Shown: in pieces, positions 1 to 6,643 of the stretch | How positions within the stretch are numbered: position 1 is the stretch's first letter | Layout of the letters: each line of letters begins with the position of its first letter | NCBI GenBank assembly: GCA_009783775.1 | Contig: WRCT01000050.1 | Location: forward strand, 1-10,469 | DNA: 10,469 nucleotides | Source of the DNA: Clostridiales bacterium | GTDB taxonomy: Bacteria > Bacillota > Clostridia > Christensenellales > CAG-138 | Direction of reading: 5' to 3' | Position numbers and translations under genes: made by a program | The notes under the pieces: generated by a model | Told to the model about the DNA's origin: nothing | Seen by the model: only the letters and a program-made list of their open reading frames with translations | The model's database searches: none

Positions 1-20
1 ATGCCTTATTACTTGCCCCG

Positions 21-1229
21 TTACGGCTTATATTCATCAAAAGTGACTTCAACCTCCACCTGCTGCCCGTTGCGCTGGAGCGTAATGACGGTCTTGTCGC
101 CCGCGTTGTAGCCCGAGATTACGCTCGAGAGGTCCGCGTTTGAGGTGATGGTCACCTCGCCCACCTTCAGGATCAAATCGCCCGTTAGGATCCCCGCTCT
201 CTCGGCGGCGGAATCCGCGACCACGTCCGCCACCTGCACGCAGCTCGTGCCGAAATACTGGCCGAAAAAGTCGCCGCCGTCGCCGCGCATGGTCACGTTT
301 TGCGTGTAAACGCCCAGATAGGCTCGACCCGTGATATAACCCACGCGCACCAGGTCGTTGATCTCCTTGAGCACGCTGTTCACAGGGATAGCAAAGCCCA
401 AGCCCTCGGCCGAGTTGCTGGTCGCCTTCGCGTTCACGATCCCGATCAGCTGCCCGCTTGCGTTAAACAGGCCGCCGCCCGAGCTGCCCGGGCTGATGGC
501 CGCGTCGGTCTGCAACAGGGTCATCTCCATGCTCTCCACGCGCACCGGCCGGTTCACGGCGGAGATGATACCGCTCGTCGCCGTGCCGCGCAGCTCGCCT
601 AAAGGGTTGCCGATTGCGATCACGTCCTCGCCCACGGTCAGCATATCCGAATTGCCCGTCGTCGCGGGGGTCAGGCCCTCCGCCTCGATCTTGATGATGG
701 CGATGTCGTTGCGCGCGTCCTTGCCGACCAATGCCGCCGGATAGGGTCTGTCGTCGTTTAGCGTCACGGTGATCTCGCTCGCGCCGTCCACCACGTGCAG
801 GCAGGTGACGATATAACCGTCCGCCGACAAAATCACGCCGCTGCCGCTGCCTTCGGTCTCATAGGCGCGGCCGCCGAAACCGCTCATGGGCACGGTCACG
901 TCAATGCCCACCACGGAGGGCGCGGCGATCTCCACAACCTGCGAGCGGGTAAAGGGCCCGTCGGGCAGGAATTGCGTCTCGTCGGGTGTGTTGCCGAGGA
1001 TCACCGGCTGGCGGTCGTCGGGTGCCGGTTCGGGTGTTGTGTCGGTCAGAACGGGGGCGGGGGAGGGCAAAGCGGCGTTTTGGTCCAAACCGCGCCCTAC
1101 CAGAATGCCCGCGACCAGCCCGAACGCCAGCACGGCCACCAGCAGAAACGCAACGGCGAGCGCCGCTCCCCCGCGCTTTTTTCGCGCGGGCGGGGCCGGA
1201 GGATAATTGAAATCGTCATAATAGGACAT
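21..1229 (-). CDS. htrA: Membrane-anchored HtrA/DegP-type serine protease with one PDZ domain
   Basis: This 402-residue protein should be an ATP-independent, trypsin-fold protease acting on misfolded or specific proteins outside the membrane. Residues 1-18 are cytoplasmic and basic near the end, residues about 20-46 form a hydrophobic anchor, and 50-90 are a Pro/Thr/Asp-rich linker. The protease domain (about 95-290) shows the triad: His145 in CLHVVDG, Asp175 in ARNDIAII and Ser250 in SPGSSGG, where the usual GNSGG is GSSGG. A PDZ domain covers about 300-398 (YLGVY near its start, AERAGILTGDLIL within). The ATG at 1229 is preceded by AAGGAG (1238-1243) with 8 nt spacing. It is divergent from ytxC, with 182 bp between. 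Family assignment is firm; the choice among htrA, htrB and degP names is not, since these paralogues cannot be separated here. Confidence 0.95.
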   Translation of the reverse strand: MSYYDDFNYPPAPPARKKRGGAALAVAFLLVAVLAFGLVAGILVGRGLDQNAALPSPAPVLTDTTPEPAPDDRQPVILGNTPDETQFLPDGPFTRSQVVEIAAPSVVGIDVTVPMSGFGGRAYETEGSGSGVILSADGYIVTCLHVVDGASEITVTLNDDRPYPAALVGKDARNDIAIIKIEAEGLTPATTGNSDMLTVGEDVIAIGNPLGELRGTATSGIISAVNRPVRVESMEMTLLQTDAAISPGSSGGGLFNASGQLIGIVNAKATSNSAEGLGFAIPVNSVLKEINDLVRVGYITGRAYLGVYTQNVTMRGDGGDFFGQYFGTSCVQVADVVADSAAERAGILTGDLILKVGEVTITSNADLSSVISGYNAGDKTVITLQRNGQQVEVEVTFDEYKP

Positions 1230-1296
1230 ATTTGGTGCTCCTTATGCATTTTTGTGCGCTCATCATATCGAATGAATTGGGCGAAATTATGTTCTT

Positions 1297-1325
1297 ATTG
1301 TAGACAAAATCGGGAAGTTTAGCAA
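1297..1325 (-). promoter_or_regulatory. Candidate sigma-A promoter of the htrA-like gene
   Basis: On the minus strand TTGCTA (1320-1325) and TACAAT (1297-1302) are separated by 17 nt. The -10 matches the consensus at 5 of 6 positions and the -35 at 4 of 6. A better -35 hexamer, TTGACT, lies 5 nt further upstream but at 22 nt spacing, which is too long. The predicted start near 1290 gives a leader of about 60 nt containing the AAGGAG site. No HtrA-type or CssR operator was recognised. Confidence 0.45.
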
Positions 1326-1411
1326 GTCAAGTATTACCATGACAGGGATTGTCTTTTTCGGCACAGAATAGCTTTACGCGTTCATAACATATAAGAACGA
1401 AGGAGTGTTCT

Positions 1412-2146
1412 ATGCCATCTTGGACCCTGTCCACAAACGAATATGATATTCAGTTGAAAAGCCTGCTGTCGCGGCGGCTTTCTCAGGTCGGCGTGCCCTT
1501 TGTCCTGGACGAGAAAGAAGACAAATCCATTGCGGTCACGATCCGCGGGCTCAAGGCGCAGGAGAGTTTGTCCGAGGCCTTGAGCAAGCTCTTGTGTCGC
1601 GATATGCAGTATTTTGTGCTGGCGAAGATGGCGGACGCCATGCCGCTCTCGATCGGGGAAAAGGAAGAGGTCTTAACCGACGCGCTGCAAACCGCGCGCG
1701 CCCGCGAGGAGATCGTCGCGGTGCAGGCGGACCTGAAGGAGTATCTGACCGACACGCGGCAGATCTGCCTGGAGGGTTATATCCGCTTTCGTATGCAGGA
1801 CTGCCTGTTGGTCTGGCAGATGTGCGTGGAGCAGGCGGCGACCGAAGTGCTGCTGCGCAAGGAGTATTCCGAGCTGATGGAAGTGCTTTCGGCTTTTGTG
1901 GGCACGCGCCCGCCGCGCATTCTGGAGATCCAGCTCTGCATTCACGCCGACGGCAGCTGCACCTTGACCGACGACAGTCTGGTGCGCATAGAGTATGTGG
2001 ACTGCTGTCCGGACGGCATTGTCAGCCTGCTGGTCAATATGGCGCCGCAGCGGCTGGTGGTCTATGACCTCTCCGGCAAGCGCGAAAACCGTCTGACCGA
2101 AACCCTGGCGCACGTCTTCTCGGGTCGGGTGAAGATTTACAGGTAG
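1412..2146 (+). CDS. ytxC: YtxC-family sporulation protein
   Basis: A 244-residue soluble protein matching the YtxC-like family, conserved in endospore formers and of unknown biochemical role. The recognisable core is LEGYIRFRMQDC (120-131), followed by a helical stretch with EYSELMEVLSAFV (151-163) and a closing half with LLVNMAPQRLVVYD (206-219). The N-terminal half is alpha/beta and poorly conserved. Many relatives end in a cysteine-containing tail, whereas this one stops at VKIYR, so the extreme C-terminus may be short. The ATG is well supported by GAAGGAG (1399-1405), 6 nt upstream. The SD lies in the loop of a possible 5-bp stem, AGAAC (1394-1398) with GTTCT (1407-1411). The stop codon is immediately followed by three TGGGCAG units. 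No convincing promoter was found. Confidence 0.85.
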   Translation: MPSWTLSTNEYDIQLKSLLSRRLSQVGVPFVLDEKEDKSIAVTIRGLKAQESLSEALSKLLCRDMQYFVLAKMADAMPLSIGEKEEVLTDALQTARAREEIVAVQADLKEYLTDTRQICLEGYIRFRMQDCLLVWQMCVEQAATEVLLRKEYSELMEVLSAFVGTRPPRILEIQLCIHADGSCTLTDDSLVRIEYVDCCPDGIVSLLVNMAPQRLVVYDLSGKRENRLTETLAHVFSGRVKIYR

Positions 2147-2167
2147 TGGGCAGTGGGCAGTGGGCAG
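2147..2167. repeat. Heptanucleotide array TGGGCAG x3
   Basis: Three perfect copies of TGGGCAG (2147-2153, 2154-2160, 2161-2167) begin at the base right after the ytxC TAG stop. It is one of five period-7 arrays in this window, four of them near stop codons. The unit differs from the TAGCCCC/TGGCCCC type seen at 3502 and 10216, although its complement CTGCCCA resembles the CTGGCCC rotation. Confidence 0.9.
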
Positions 2168-2326
2168 AATCGCTCACGCGGTTGCGGGTCAAGCCCGCAA
2201 TGGGGCCCACTGATTAAATCGTGAGGTGGAATAGTCGGCATGCCAAAAGCTCCTATGTTGGGACCATTCTGATAGCCAATCTACCCGGCGAATGATTTAA
2301 TCTGGGGTTCCAATGACGAACAGGGG
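2168..2326. other. Geneless stretch with a hairpin and a 9-bp inverted repeat
   Basis: No coding signal is visible. A hairpin TTGCGGG/CCCGCAA with a 5-nt loop lies at 2182-2200; it has no T-tract, so it is not a standard intrinsic terminator for ytxC. GATTAAATC (2212-2220) and GATTTAATC (2294-2302) are exact inverted copies 73 nt apart and could bound a small element or its remnant. The sequence between them resembles nothing I recognise. Confidence 0.5.
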
Positions 2327-2524
2327 AACCGCGGAATACGCGAATGGCGCGAAAACAGTATTGTCATTCTGAGCCCTTGGGCGAAGAATCTAAATGCCGT
2401 CCCCCAAAAAAGATTCTTCACTGCGTTCAGAATGACAACCCTGTTTCGTGTTATTTCGTGCTTTTCGTGGTTAAAAAGAACCCCGCCGCAGCGGACGTTC
2501 GTGCCGTTCGCGTGGTTCGCGGTT
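2327..2524. repeat. Nested palindromic repeat element downstream of ddh
   Basis: The outer arms are inverted copies: 2327-2353 (starts AACCGCGGAATACGCG) and 2498-2524 (ends TTCGCGGTT) agree at 22 of 27 positions. Inside lies a second palindrome: the left arm 2363-2391 begins GTCATTCTGAG and ends GAAGAATCT, and the right arm 2411-2436 is its imperfect inverse. A degenerate TTCGTG-rich copy (2444-2472) resembles the right outer arm in direct orientation. GTCATTCTGAG...GAAGAATCT is a palindromic intergenic motif I recall from many bacterial genomes. The element ends 6 nt before the ddh stop codon. It encodes no transposase, so it is at most non-autonomous. Confidence 0.8.
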
Positions 2525-2530
2525 AAATCA

Positions 2531-3415
2531 TTACACCAGTTTCTTGACCCACTCGTCCCGCTCGCCCGGCAGCAGATCGACCACCGGCAGCTCGATCATG
2601 GTATAACAGCCCGGCGTCTGGCGGACCGCCGCCCGCGCGCAGCCGGCCATCACCTGCGAGGTGAGCGCGGGGTTGTTGATCCGCATGGAAAACTCAAAAA
2701 GCTGATTGTGCGTGTCGCCCGAAACGCCCTTGCGCGTCATGCGCACGCCATGCCCCACGTCCTGCAGCGCGCCGATGTCCGCAACGGGGATCACATGCGT
2801 CTCGTCGTGTGAGAAGTAGGGGTCGCTCTTGATTGCGGCGGTCACGTCCGCGAGCGCCGCGCCGTCCGCCAGCTCCACATAGACCATGCGCCGGTGCACG
2901 CCCGCGCCGACCGGCATGGTCATGGACAGCGCGTTTTTCACGCCCGCCTTGGACTTGGCGACGACGGAGTGCCCCATGCTCATGCCCGGCCCGAAGTCGG
3001 TATACGAGATCCCGCGCGGCGCCATGGCCTCGAAAAGCGCGCGCAGCAGGGAGTCCGTGCCCGGGTCCCAGCCCGCCGACAGCACGGCGGCCGTGCCGTG
3101 CACCTTGGCGACCGCGTCCAGCCTGGCCTTTACTGCGGGGATCTCGCCATGAATGTCAAACGCGTCCACGGTGTTTATGCCCATAGAAAGCAGCGTCTCG
3201 GCGGCGTCGGGGCAAAGCCGCGAGGGCAGGCAGAGCAGGGCGGCGTCCGCGCGAACGTCGCGCAGGTCCGTCACCCAAATATCTTTTAAGTCTTCGGGAA
3301 TCGGCACACCCGGCGCCTCGGCCACTTGAACCAAAACCATATCCGGCGCGGCGTCCACGGCCTCCCGTGCCGCCCGCCCGACATTTCCATATCCTACAAT
3401 TGCGATTTTCAACAT
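2531..3415 (-). CDS. ddh: Meso-diaminopimelate D-dehydrogenase
   Basis: This NADPH-dependent enzyme (EC 1.4.1.16) reductively aminates L-2-amino-6-oxopimelate to meso-diaminopimelate, a one-step bypass of the acylated lysine pathway that feeds lysine and cell-wall synthesis. The Rossmann fold opens with IAIVGYGNVGR (4-14). Family motifs follow: VDAFDIHGEIP (83-93), SAGWDPG (113-119) and FGPGMSMGHS (141-150), which match the substrate-facing segments of Corynebacterium Ddh. At 294 residues it is shorter than the roughly 320-residue Corynebacterium type and closer in length to the Symbiobacterium type. The ATG at 3415 has AGAAGG (3424-3429) 8 nt upstream. It is monocistronic by layout. No terminator is visible downstream, where the nested repeat begins 6 nt after the stop. 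Confidence 0.93.
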   Translation of the reverse strand: MLKIAIVGYGNVGRAAREAVDAAPDMVLVQVAEAPGVPIPEDLKDIWVTDLRDVRADAALLCLPSRLCPDAAETLLSMGINTVDAFDIHGEIPAVKARLDAVAKVHGTAAVLSAGWDPGTDSLLRALFEAMAPRGISYTDFGPGMSMGHSVVAKSKAGVKNALSMTMPVGAGVHRRMVYVELADGAALADVTAAIKSDPYFSHDETHVIPVADIGALQDVGHGVRMTRKGVSGDTHNQLFEFSMRINNPALTSQVMAGCARAAVRQTPGCYTMIELPVVDLLPGERDEWVKKLV

Positions 3416-3447
3416 AATTGCCGCCTTCTTTCGTACCGTTTTGTACC

Positions 3448-3476
3448 ATTATTGCACACCAACTGAGGATTTTCAA
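3448..3476 (-). promoter_or_regulatory. Sigma-A promoter of ddh
   Basis: On the minus strand TTGAAA (3471-3476) and AATAAT (3448-3453) are 17 nt apart, each 5 of 6 to consensus, and the -10 carries an extended TGC immediately upstream (TGCAATAAT). The predicted start near 3441 gives a leader of about 26 nt. This is one of the two best promoters in the window and suggests vegetative expression. No operator was recognised. Confidence 0.7.
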
Positions 3477-3501
3477 TAGAAAAATCCCGCGTGAGCGACA
3501 C

Positions 3502-3529
3502 TAGCCCCTGGCCCCTAGCCCCTGGCCCC
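3502..3529. repeat. Heptanucleotide array TAGCCCC/TGGCCCC x4
   Basis: Four units alternate TAGCCCC, TGGCCCC, TAGCCCC, TGGCCCC with strict 7-nt period. The last base is shared with the TAG stop codon of the LysM gene on the minus strand (3529-3531). The same two units, in a different order, recur at 10216-10243, so the two arrays belong to one repeat family. Confidence 0.9.
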
Positions 3530-4272
3530 TAAAACAAATGCGGAAACTGTTTCATAATACCCAGGGTAAACGTGTCCGCCATCTGCAGCGCCTCTTGCTC
3601 CACAAGGTCAAAGGCCGCGATATCGTCCGCAAACCGCCCCGCCAGCCGCGCCGCGACCTCGTTTGTGGTCAGATCCAAATGCCTGCGCAGCATGGCCCGC
3701 ATTTCCGTCCGGTCGTAGTAGGGGTTGATCAAGCTGAACGCCTCGGCCATCTTGTCGGCGTTCGCGTACCATTGCGCGGTCAGCTCCTGTGCCTTTTGCG
3801 TCTCGCCGTCCCGCAGCGCGGTAATCAGCTGTGCCCCGATCTGCAGGTGCTCCGTCAGCAACTGTGCGATGGCCGCCGCCGTGTTCTCATTGTAGTAGCG
3901 CGCGAAGATATCCGCGATATCCCTCGGGTTGCGCAGCAGGCGGTCGGTCGTGGCGGCCTGATCTCCCAGCCTCGCCGCGATACTGACCAGCAGCAGCCGC
4001 GTCCAGAACACGTGCTGCTCCCAGACCATACGCATATCCTGCGCCAGGACCTGCTGCGGCGACGGCGCGCCGGGCGGGTCAGAAGGTTCCTGTATCCTGC
4101 CCAGATCCTCGCCGGGACAGATGATCAGCGTGGACCCGATCTGCATATTGTAGGGGTCCACATTCGGGTTCAACGCCAGCAGCGAGGGCACGGTCGTGTG
4201 ATAGTAGTGGGCGATCTGGTGCAGGTTATCGCCGGCGCGCACCGAATAGGCAACGGGATAGGGACAGAACAT
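3529..4272 (-). CDS. LysM-domain protein with conserved helical C-terminal domain of unknown function
   Basis: This 247-residue protein has an N-terminal LysM module (about 8-52: YSVRAGDNLHQIAHYYHTTV, then LLALNPNVDPYNMQIGSTLIIC) that normally binds N-acetylglucosamine polymers. A Pro-rich linker (61-75) leads to a helical domain (about 76-244) with MRMVWEQHVFWTR, LLRNPRDIADIFARYY, QWYANADKMAEAFSLINPYY and a closing MADTFTLGIMKQFPHLF. I recall that helical domain from small Firmicute proteins, sometimes mislabelled acetylglutamate kinase; no kinase motif is present. There is no signal peptide or anchor, unlike secreted LysM enzymes, which fits a mother-cell protein that ends up on the spore coat or cortex (inference). 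The start is supported by AAGGAG (4283-4288), 10 nt upstream. The stop abuts a heptad array. Confidence 0.85.
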   Translation of the reverse strand: MFCPYPVAYSVRAGDNLHQIAHYYHTTVPSLLALNPNVDPYNMQIGSTLIICPGEDLGRIQEPSDPPGAPSPQQVLAQDMRMVWEQHVFWTRLLLVSIAARLGDQAATTDRLLRNPRDIADIFARYYNENTAAAIAQLLTEHLQIGAQLITALRDGETQKAQELTAQWYANADKMAEAFSLINPYYDRTEMRAMLRRHLDLTTNEVAARLAGRFADDIAAFDLVEQEALQMADTFTLGIMKQFPHLF

Positions 4273-4335
4273 AGCAGGGGGTCTCCTTTTTTTCTCATAC
4301 TATGTCATACCCCGCGCGGGTGTTTCAAAAAACCG

Positions 4336-4364
4336 AAAAAAAAAGCCCCCGCAGGGGCTTTTTG
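4336..4364 (-). terminator. Intrinsic terminator of the amino acid permease gene
   Basis: AAAAAGCCCC (4340-4349) and GGGGCTTTTT (4354-4363) form a 10-bp stem with a 4-nt loop. Read on the minus strand, which is the direction of the permease, the stem runs into nine T residues. It starts 13 nt past the permease stop codon. It is the only clear intrinsic terminator in the window and separates the permease from the LysM gene. Confidence 0.9.
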
Positions 4365-4376
4365 AAAGCGAAGTGT

Positions 4377-5792
4377 TTACGCCTCGACGGTCTTTCTCTT
4401 CTTGACAAAGTAGAAGATATAACCGGCGACCATAATCGCGCCGAACACGCAGAGGTAACCCCAAACGGCGGAACCGTGCGAGACCACGGCGGAGTAGAGC
4501 ATCAGGCCGCAGGACGCGATCGCCAGGATCGGCATGATGACGCGCTTGAAGATCCCCAGATCCTTTTGCTTGACCATGAGCATGACAAACATCGGAATGT
4601 ACGCGCCGTACAGCGTGATGATCGGCAGCTCCGAGGAGTCAAAGCTGAAGAACCCGAACCAGGACGGTCCGACAATGAGGTTCGCGCCGTAGAAGAAGAC
4701 CAGCCAGGCCATCGCGACGAGCATCCCGATAACTGCCGAGTTGTTCGGGATATTGGTCTTGGCGTCCAACTGCTCCATGGTCTCGGGGGCGGGGCCGCGA
4801 CCGGGCACGGCCATCGCGTAGAAACCGCGCACGTTGGCCATCATCAGGCCGTTCACCGTGCCCAGGCAGGAGATGACGACGATTGCCGAGAAGACAATGC
4901 CGATCCAGCCGCCGAAGATGTTGGTGAAGGCGATTTTGATGCCCTGCTCGCCGGCGCCCATGAGCTCGGCTGAGGGGATTGCGCCGGAGATACCGATGTA
5001 GTAAAGGATGTAGACAGCCGCCACGATGATGGTGCCCAGGGTGAGCGCGCGGGGCAGGTTCTTTTTCGCGTCGCGCAGCTCTGCGTTGATACTGGTCGCC
5101 AGAACCCAGCCCTCATAGGCGAAGGCCGTGGTGCACAATGCTACCAGCAGCGGGCTGGAGAACAGGGACTGGGTGACCTCCGCAGCCTGGACCGAGAAGT
5201 TTTCTACCGTCTGCCCGCTGATCAGGCCAACGATGATGCCACCGACCGCCATCGCCACGAGGGGAACGAGCTTGATGACCGTCGTGGAGACCTGGAACAC
5301 GCCCGCCAGCTTGGGCGACAAGGCGTTGATGACGTAAATCGCCACCAGGAAAAACGCGGCAATGATCATGCACTGCGGCCCCAAAAAGCTGGGCAGCGCG
5401 CCGATACCCTCTACATAAAAGGGCTGCATATTGACCAGCACGCAGAAGTACCGCGCCGCGACCCACGCGACCACGCTGGTCATGGCGGGGTAGTAGATGG
5501 TCGAGGTGAACCAAGCCATGCCGTAGCCGTAGGCCTTGCCGCACGTCGCCTCGGAGTAGTCCACCAGGCCGTTCACGTGCTGGTACTTGGTCGCCATCAC
5601 GGCGAACACATAGGCGCAGATGACCATAACGGCCGCGCCGATCGCCCACGCCAGGACGCCCTGCAGCATAAAGCCGCCGGTATCTACCAGTACGCCCTCT
5701 GCCTTAAAGAACACGCCGCTGCCGATGACGATGCCGATAACCATGGCGATCGCGGTGGGTAGCCCGTATTTTTTTGTCAGTTTACTTTCCAT
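4377..5792 (-). CDS. APC-superfamily amino acid permease (LAT-like)
   Basis: A 471-residue integral membrane transporter with about 12 hydrophobic segments, expected to move an amino acid or amine by proton symport or by exchange. TM1 carries the unwound substrate-binding motif IGIVIGSGVFF (19-29), and the TM6 region has AFAYEGWVLATS (223-234). Next comes the conserved cytoplasmic loop INAELRDAKKNLPRAL (235-250), typical of LAT and related APC families. The C-terminus ends in a basic tail, VKKRKTVEA. The substrate cannot be read from the sequence. The ATG at 5792 has GGAGGA (5804-5809) 11 nt upstream. It is a single-gene unit with its own promoter, operator-like palindrome and terminator, divergent from spoIVFA, so inducible or nutrient-repressed expression is likely (inference). 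Confidence 0.92.
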   Translation of the reverse strand: MESKLTKKYGLPTAIAMVIGIVIGSGVFFKAEGVLVDTGGFMLQGVLAWAIGAAVMVICAYVFAVMATKYQHVNGLVDYSEATCGKAYGYGMAWFTSTIYYPAMTSVVAWVAARYFCVLVNMQPFYVEGIGALPSFLGPQCMIIAAFFLVAIYVINALSPKLAGVFQVSTTVIKLVPLVAMAVGGIIVGLISGQTVENFSVQAAEVTQSLFSSPLLVALCTTAFAYEGWVLATSINAELRDAKKNLPRALTLGTIIVAAVYILYYIGISGAIPSAELMGAGEQGIKIAFTNIFGGWIGIVFSAIVVISCLGTVNGLMMANVRGFYAMAVPGRGPAPETMEQLDAKTNIPNNSAVIGMLVAMAWLVFFYGANLIVGPSWFGFFSFDSSELPIITLYGAYIPMFVMLMVKQKDLGIFKRVIMPILAIASCGLMLYSAVVSHGSAVWGYLCVFGAIMVAGYIFYFVKKRKTVEA

Positions 5793-5846
5793 TCTTTCTT
5801 TATTCCTCCCAATTTGTTGCTTTTTCTTGTGCCTTTCAACACAAAC

Positions 5847-5874
5847 TGTGAAATAATATACTATTTATTTCACA
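5847..5874. promoter_or_regulatory. Inverted repeat overlapping the permease promoter (candidate operator)
   Basis: TGTGAAATAA (5847-5856) and TTATTTCACA (5865-5874) are perfect 10-bp inverted arms with an 8-nt centre. The palindrome covers the -10 and most of the spacer of the permease promoter, so a bound dimeric repressor would block RNA polymerase. It is not the CRP/FNR spacing (TGTGA-N6-TCACA), and I do not recognise the regulator. Confidence 0.6.
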
Positions 5875-5883
5875 AGAAGTCAA
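5855..5883 (-). promoter_or_regulatory. Sigma-A promoter of the permease gene
   Basis: On the minus strand TTGACT (5878-5883) and TATATT (5855-5860) are separated by 17 nt, each 5 of 6 to consensus. The predicted start near 5848 gives a leader of about 55 nt with the GGAGGA site near its end. The 10-bp inverted repeat lies across the -10 and spacer. Confidence 0.7.
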
Positions 5884-5901
5884 CCTGTTTTACGAAAATT
5901 A

Positions 5902-5930
5902 TCATAATTTTTCTTCTTCTGTCATGAAGT
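5902..5930 (+). promoter_or_regulatory. Candidate sigma-E promoter of the spoIVF operon
   Basis: TCATAAT (5902-5908), 14 nt, then CATGAAGT (5923-5930). Against the Bacillus sigma-E consensus (KMATATT, about 14 nt, CATACANT) the -35 matches at 6 of 7 and the -10 at about 5 of 8. The spoIVF operon of Bacillus subtilis is under sigma-E, which makes the site more credible than its score. The predicted start near 5937 leaves a leader of about 39 nt. Confidence 0.4.
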
Positions 5931-5975
5931 TCCTGCAGAAAACGTAGTAATAGGACAACAGGGGAGGGTAGGGTC

Positions 5976-6632
5976 ATGAAACTAAACGACATCAGAATCA
6001 CGCAAACAAGCGGGAAAAGCAACGGGCAGGAGAGCGAGGTCTCCCCCTTTTCCGCCACGAAAAAGAAGGAGCAGCCGCGCCCGCCCGCGCATGGCGAAAG
6101 TATGTTCATCAAGATCGGGCTCTGCTTTGCCGCCGTGCTGGCCGCGCTTTTGGTGCGCACGCTGGCCGGGCCGGATCCCGAACCGGACTCCGCTCCCGTC
6201 ACTTCCATTATAGAGACGGACGACGAGGAATCCCTGGGCGCGCTGCATTTTGTGGACGCGACCCAGTCGTCCGTCACGCCGGAGAAGTGGCGCGCGCCGG
6301 TGGCCTCGGGCGATATTGAGCTCATGCTCGACAACCGCATGGTGCGGTTTACGGCCACGGAATCGCTGATCCGCAACTGCTGCCCGGGCGAAGTGCTGGC
6401 CATCGGCGAGGACCCGCGTTTGGGCAAGTATGTGCGCGTAAAACACGCGAACGATGTCGAGACCATCTTCTACGGGTTCGAGGAGATCGGCGTCAAGCAA
6501 ACCCAGCTTGTGCAGCCGGACGATGTGCTGGGCACCGTGCCGCTCGGCCGCAGCGTCTACATGAGCGTCCTGTCCAAAGGCGCGCCGCAGGATCCGGCGC
6601 TCTTTATCAATCTTGATTTAGAAGTGGGATAG
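5976..6632 (+). CDS. spoIVFA: SpoIVFA-like membrane protein (degenerate LytM/M23 domain)
   Basis: A 218-residue single-pass protein. Residues 1-43 are a polar, basic cytoplasmic tail, 45-63 a hydrophobic segment, 64-100 an acidic linker, and about 110-216 a LytM-like fold. That fold is recognisable from the shape of the RVKHANDVETIFYGFEEI (154-171) and VQPDDVLGTVPLG (179-191) segments. The metal-binding histidines of active M23 peptidases are not visible as a set, so it should be inactive, as in SpoIVFA and SpoIIQ. In Bacillus SpoIVFA anchors and regulates the protease SpoIVFB in the forespore-surrounding membrane. The call leans on its position directly before spoIVFB as well as on its architecture. 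The start has GGGGAGG (5961-5967), 8 nt upstream. Confidence 0.75.
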   Translation: MKLNDIRITQTSGKSNGQESEVSPFSATKKKEQPRPPAHGESMFIKIGLCFAAVLAALLVRTLAGPDPEPDSAPVTSIIETDDEESLGALHFVDATQSSVTPEKWRAPVASGDIELMLDNRMVRFTATESLIRNCCPGEVLAIGEDPRLGKYVRVKHANDVETIFYGFEEIGVKQTQLVQPDDVLGTVPLGRSVYMSVLSKGAPQDPALFINLDLEVG

Positions 6633-6643
6633 GTAAACTACAA

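Noticed and set aside
1366..1394. Sigma-G-like GAATA-N17-CATATAA upstream of ytxC.
   Set aside because: The predicted start near 1401 would fall inside the Shine-Dalgarno sequence (1399-1405), so the transcript could not carry it.
2344..2526. Open frame of 60 codons on the plus strand.
   Set aside because: It lies wholly within the nested palindromic repeats, has no ribosome binding site, and its protein reflects the repeat sequence only.
3502..3529. Short spaced repeats considered as a CRISPR remnant.
   Set aside because: The units are 7 nt, directly abutting and without spacers; no cas genes are present.
4311..4320. Palindrome CCCGCGCGGG between the LysM gene and the permease terminator.
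   Set aside because: It has no T-tract and no loop; GC-rich palindromes of this length are expected by chance here.
3538..4973. Long plus-strand open frames opposite the LysM and permease genes.
   Set aside because: They are antisense shadows in GC-rich DNA, with Arg/His/Asp-rich composition, no recognisable motif, and one running through the terminator hairpin.
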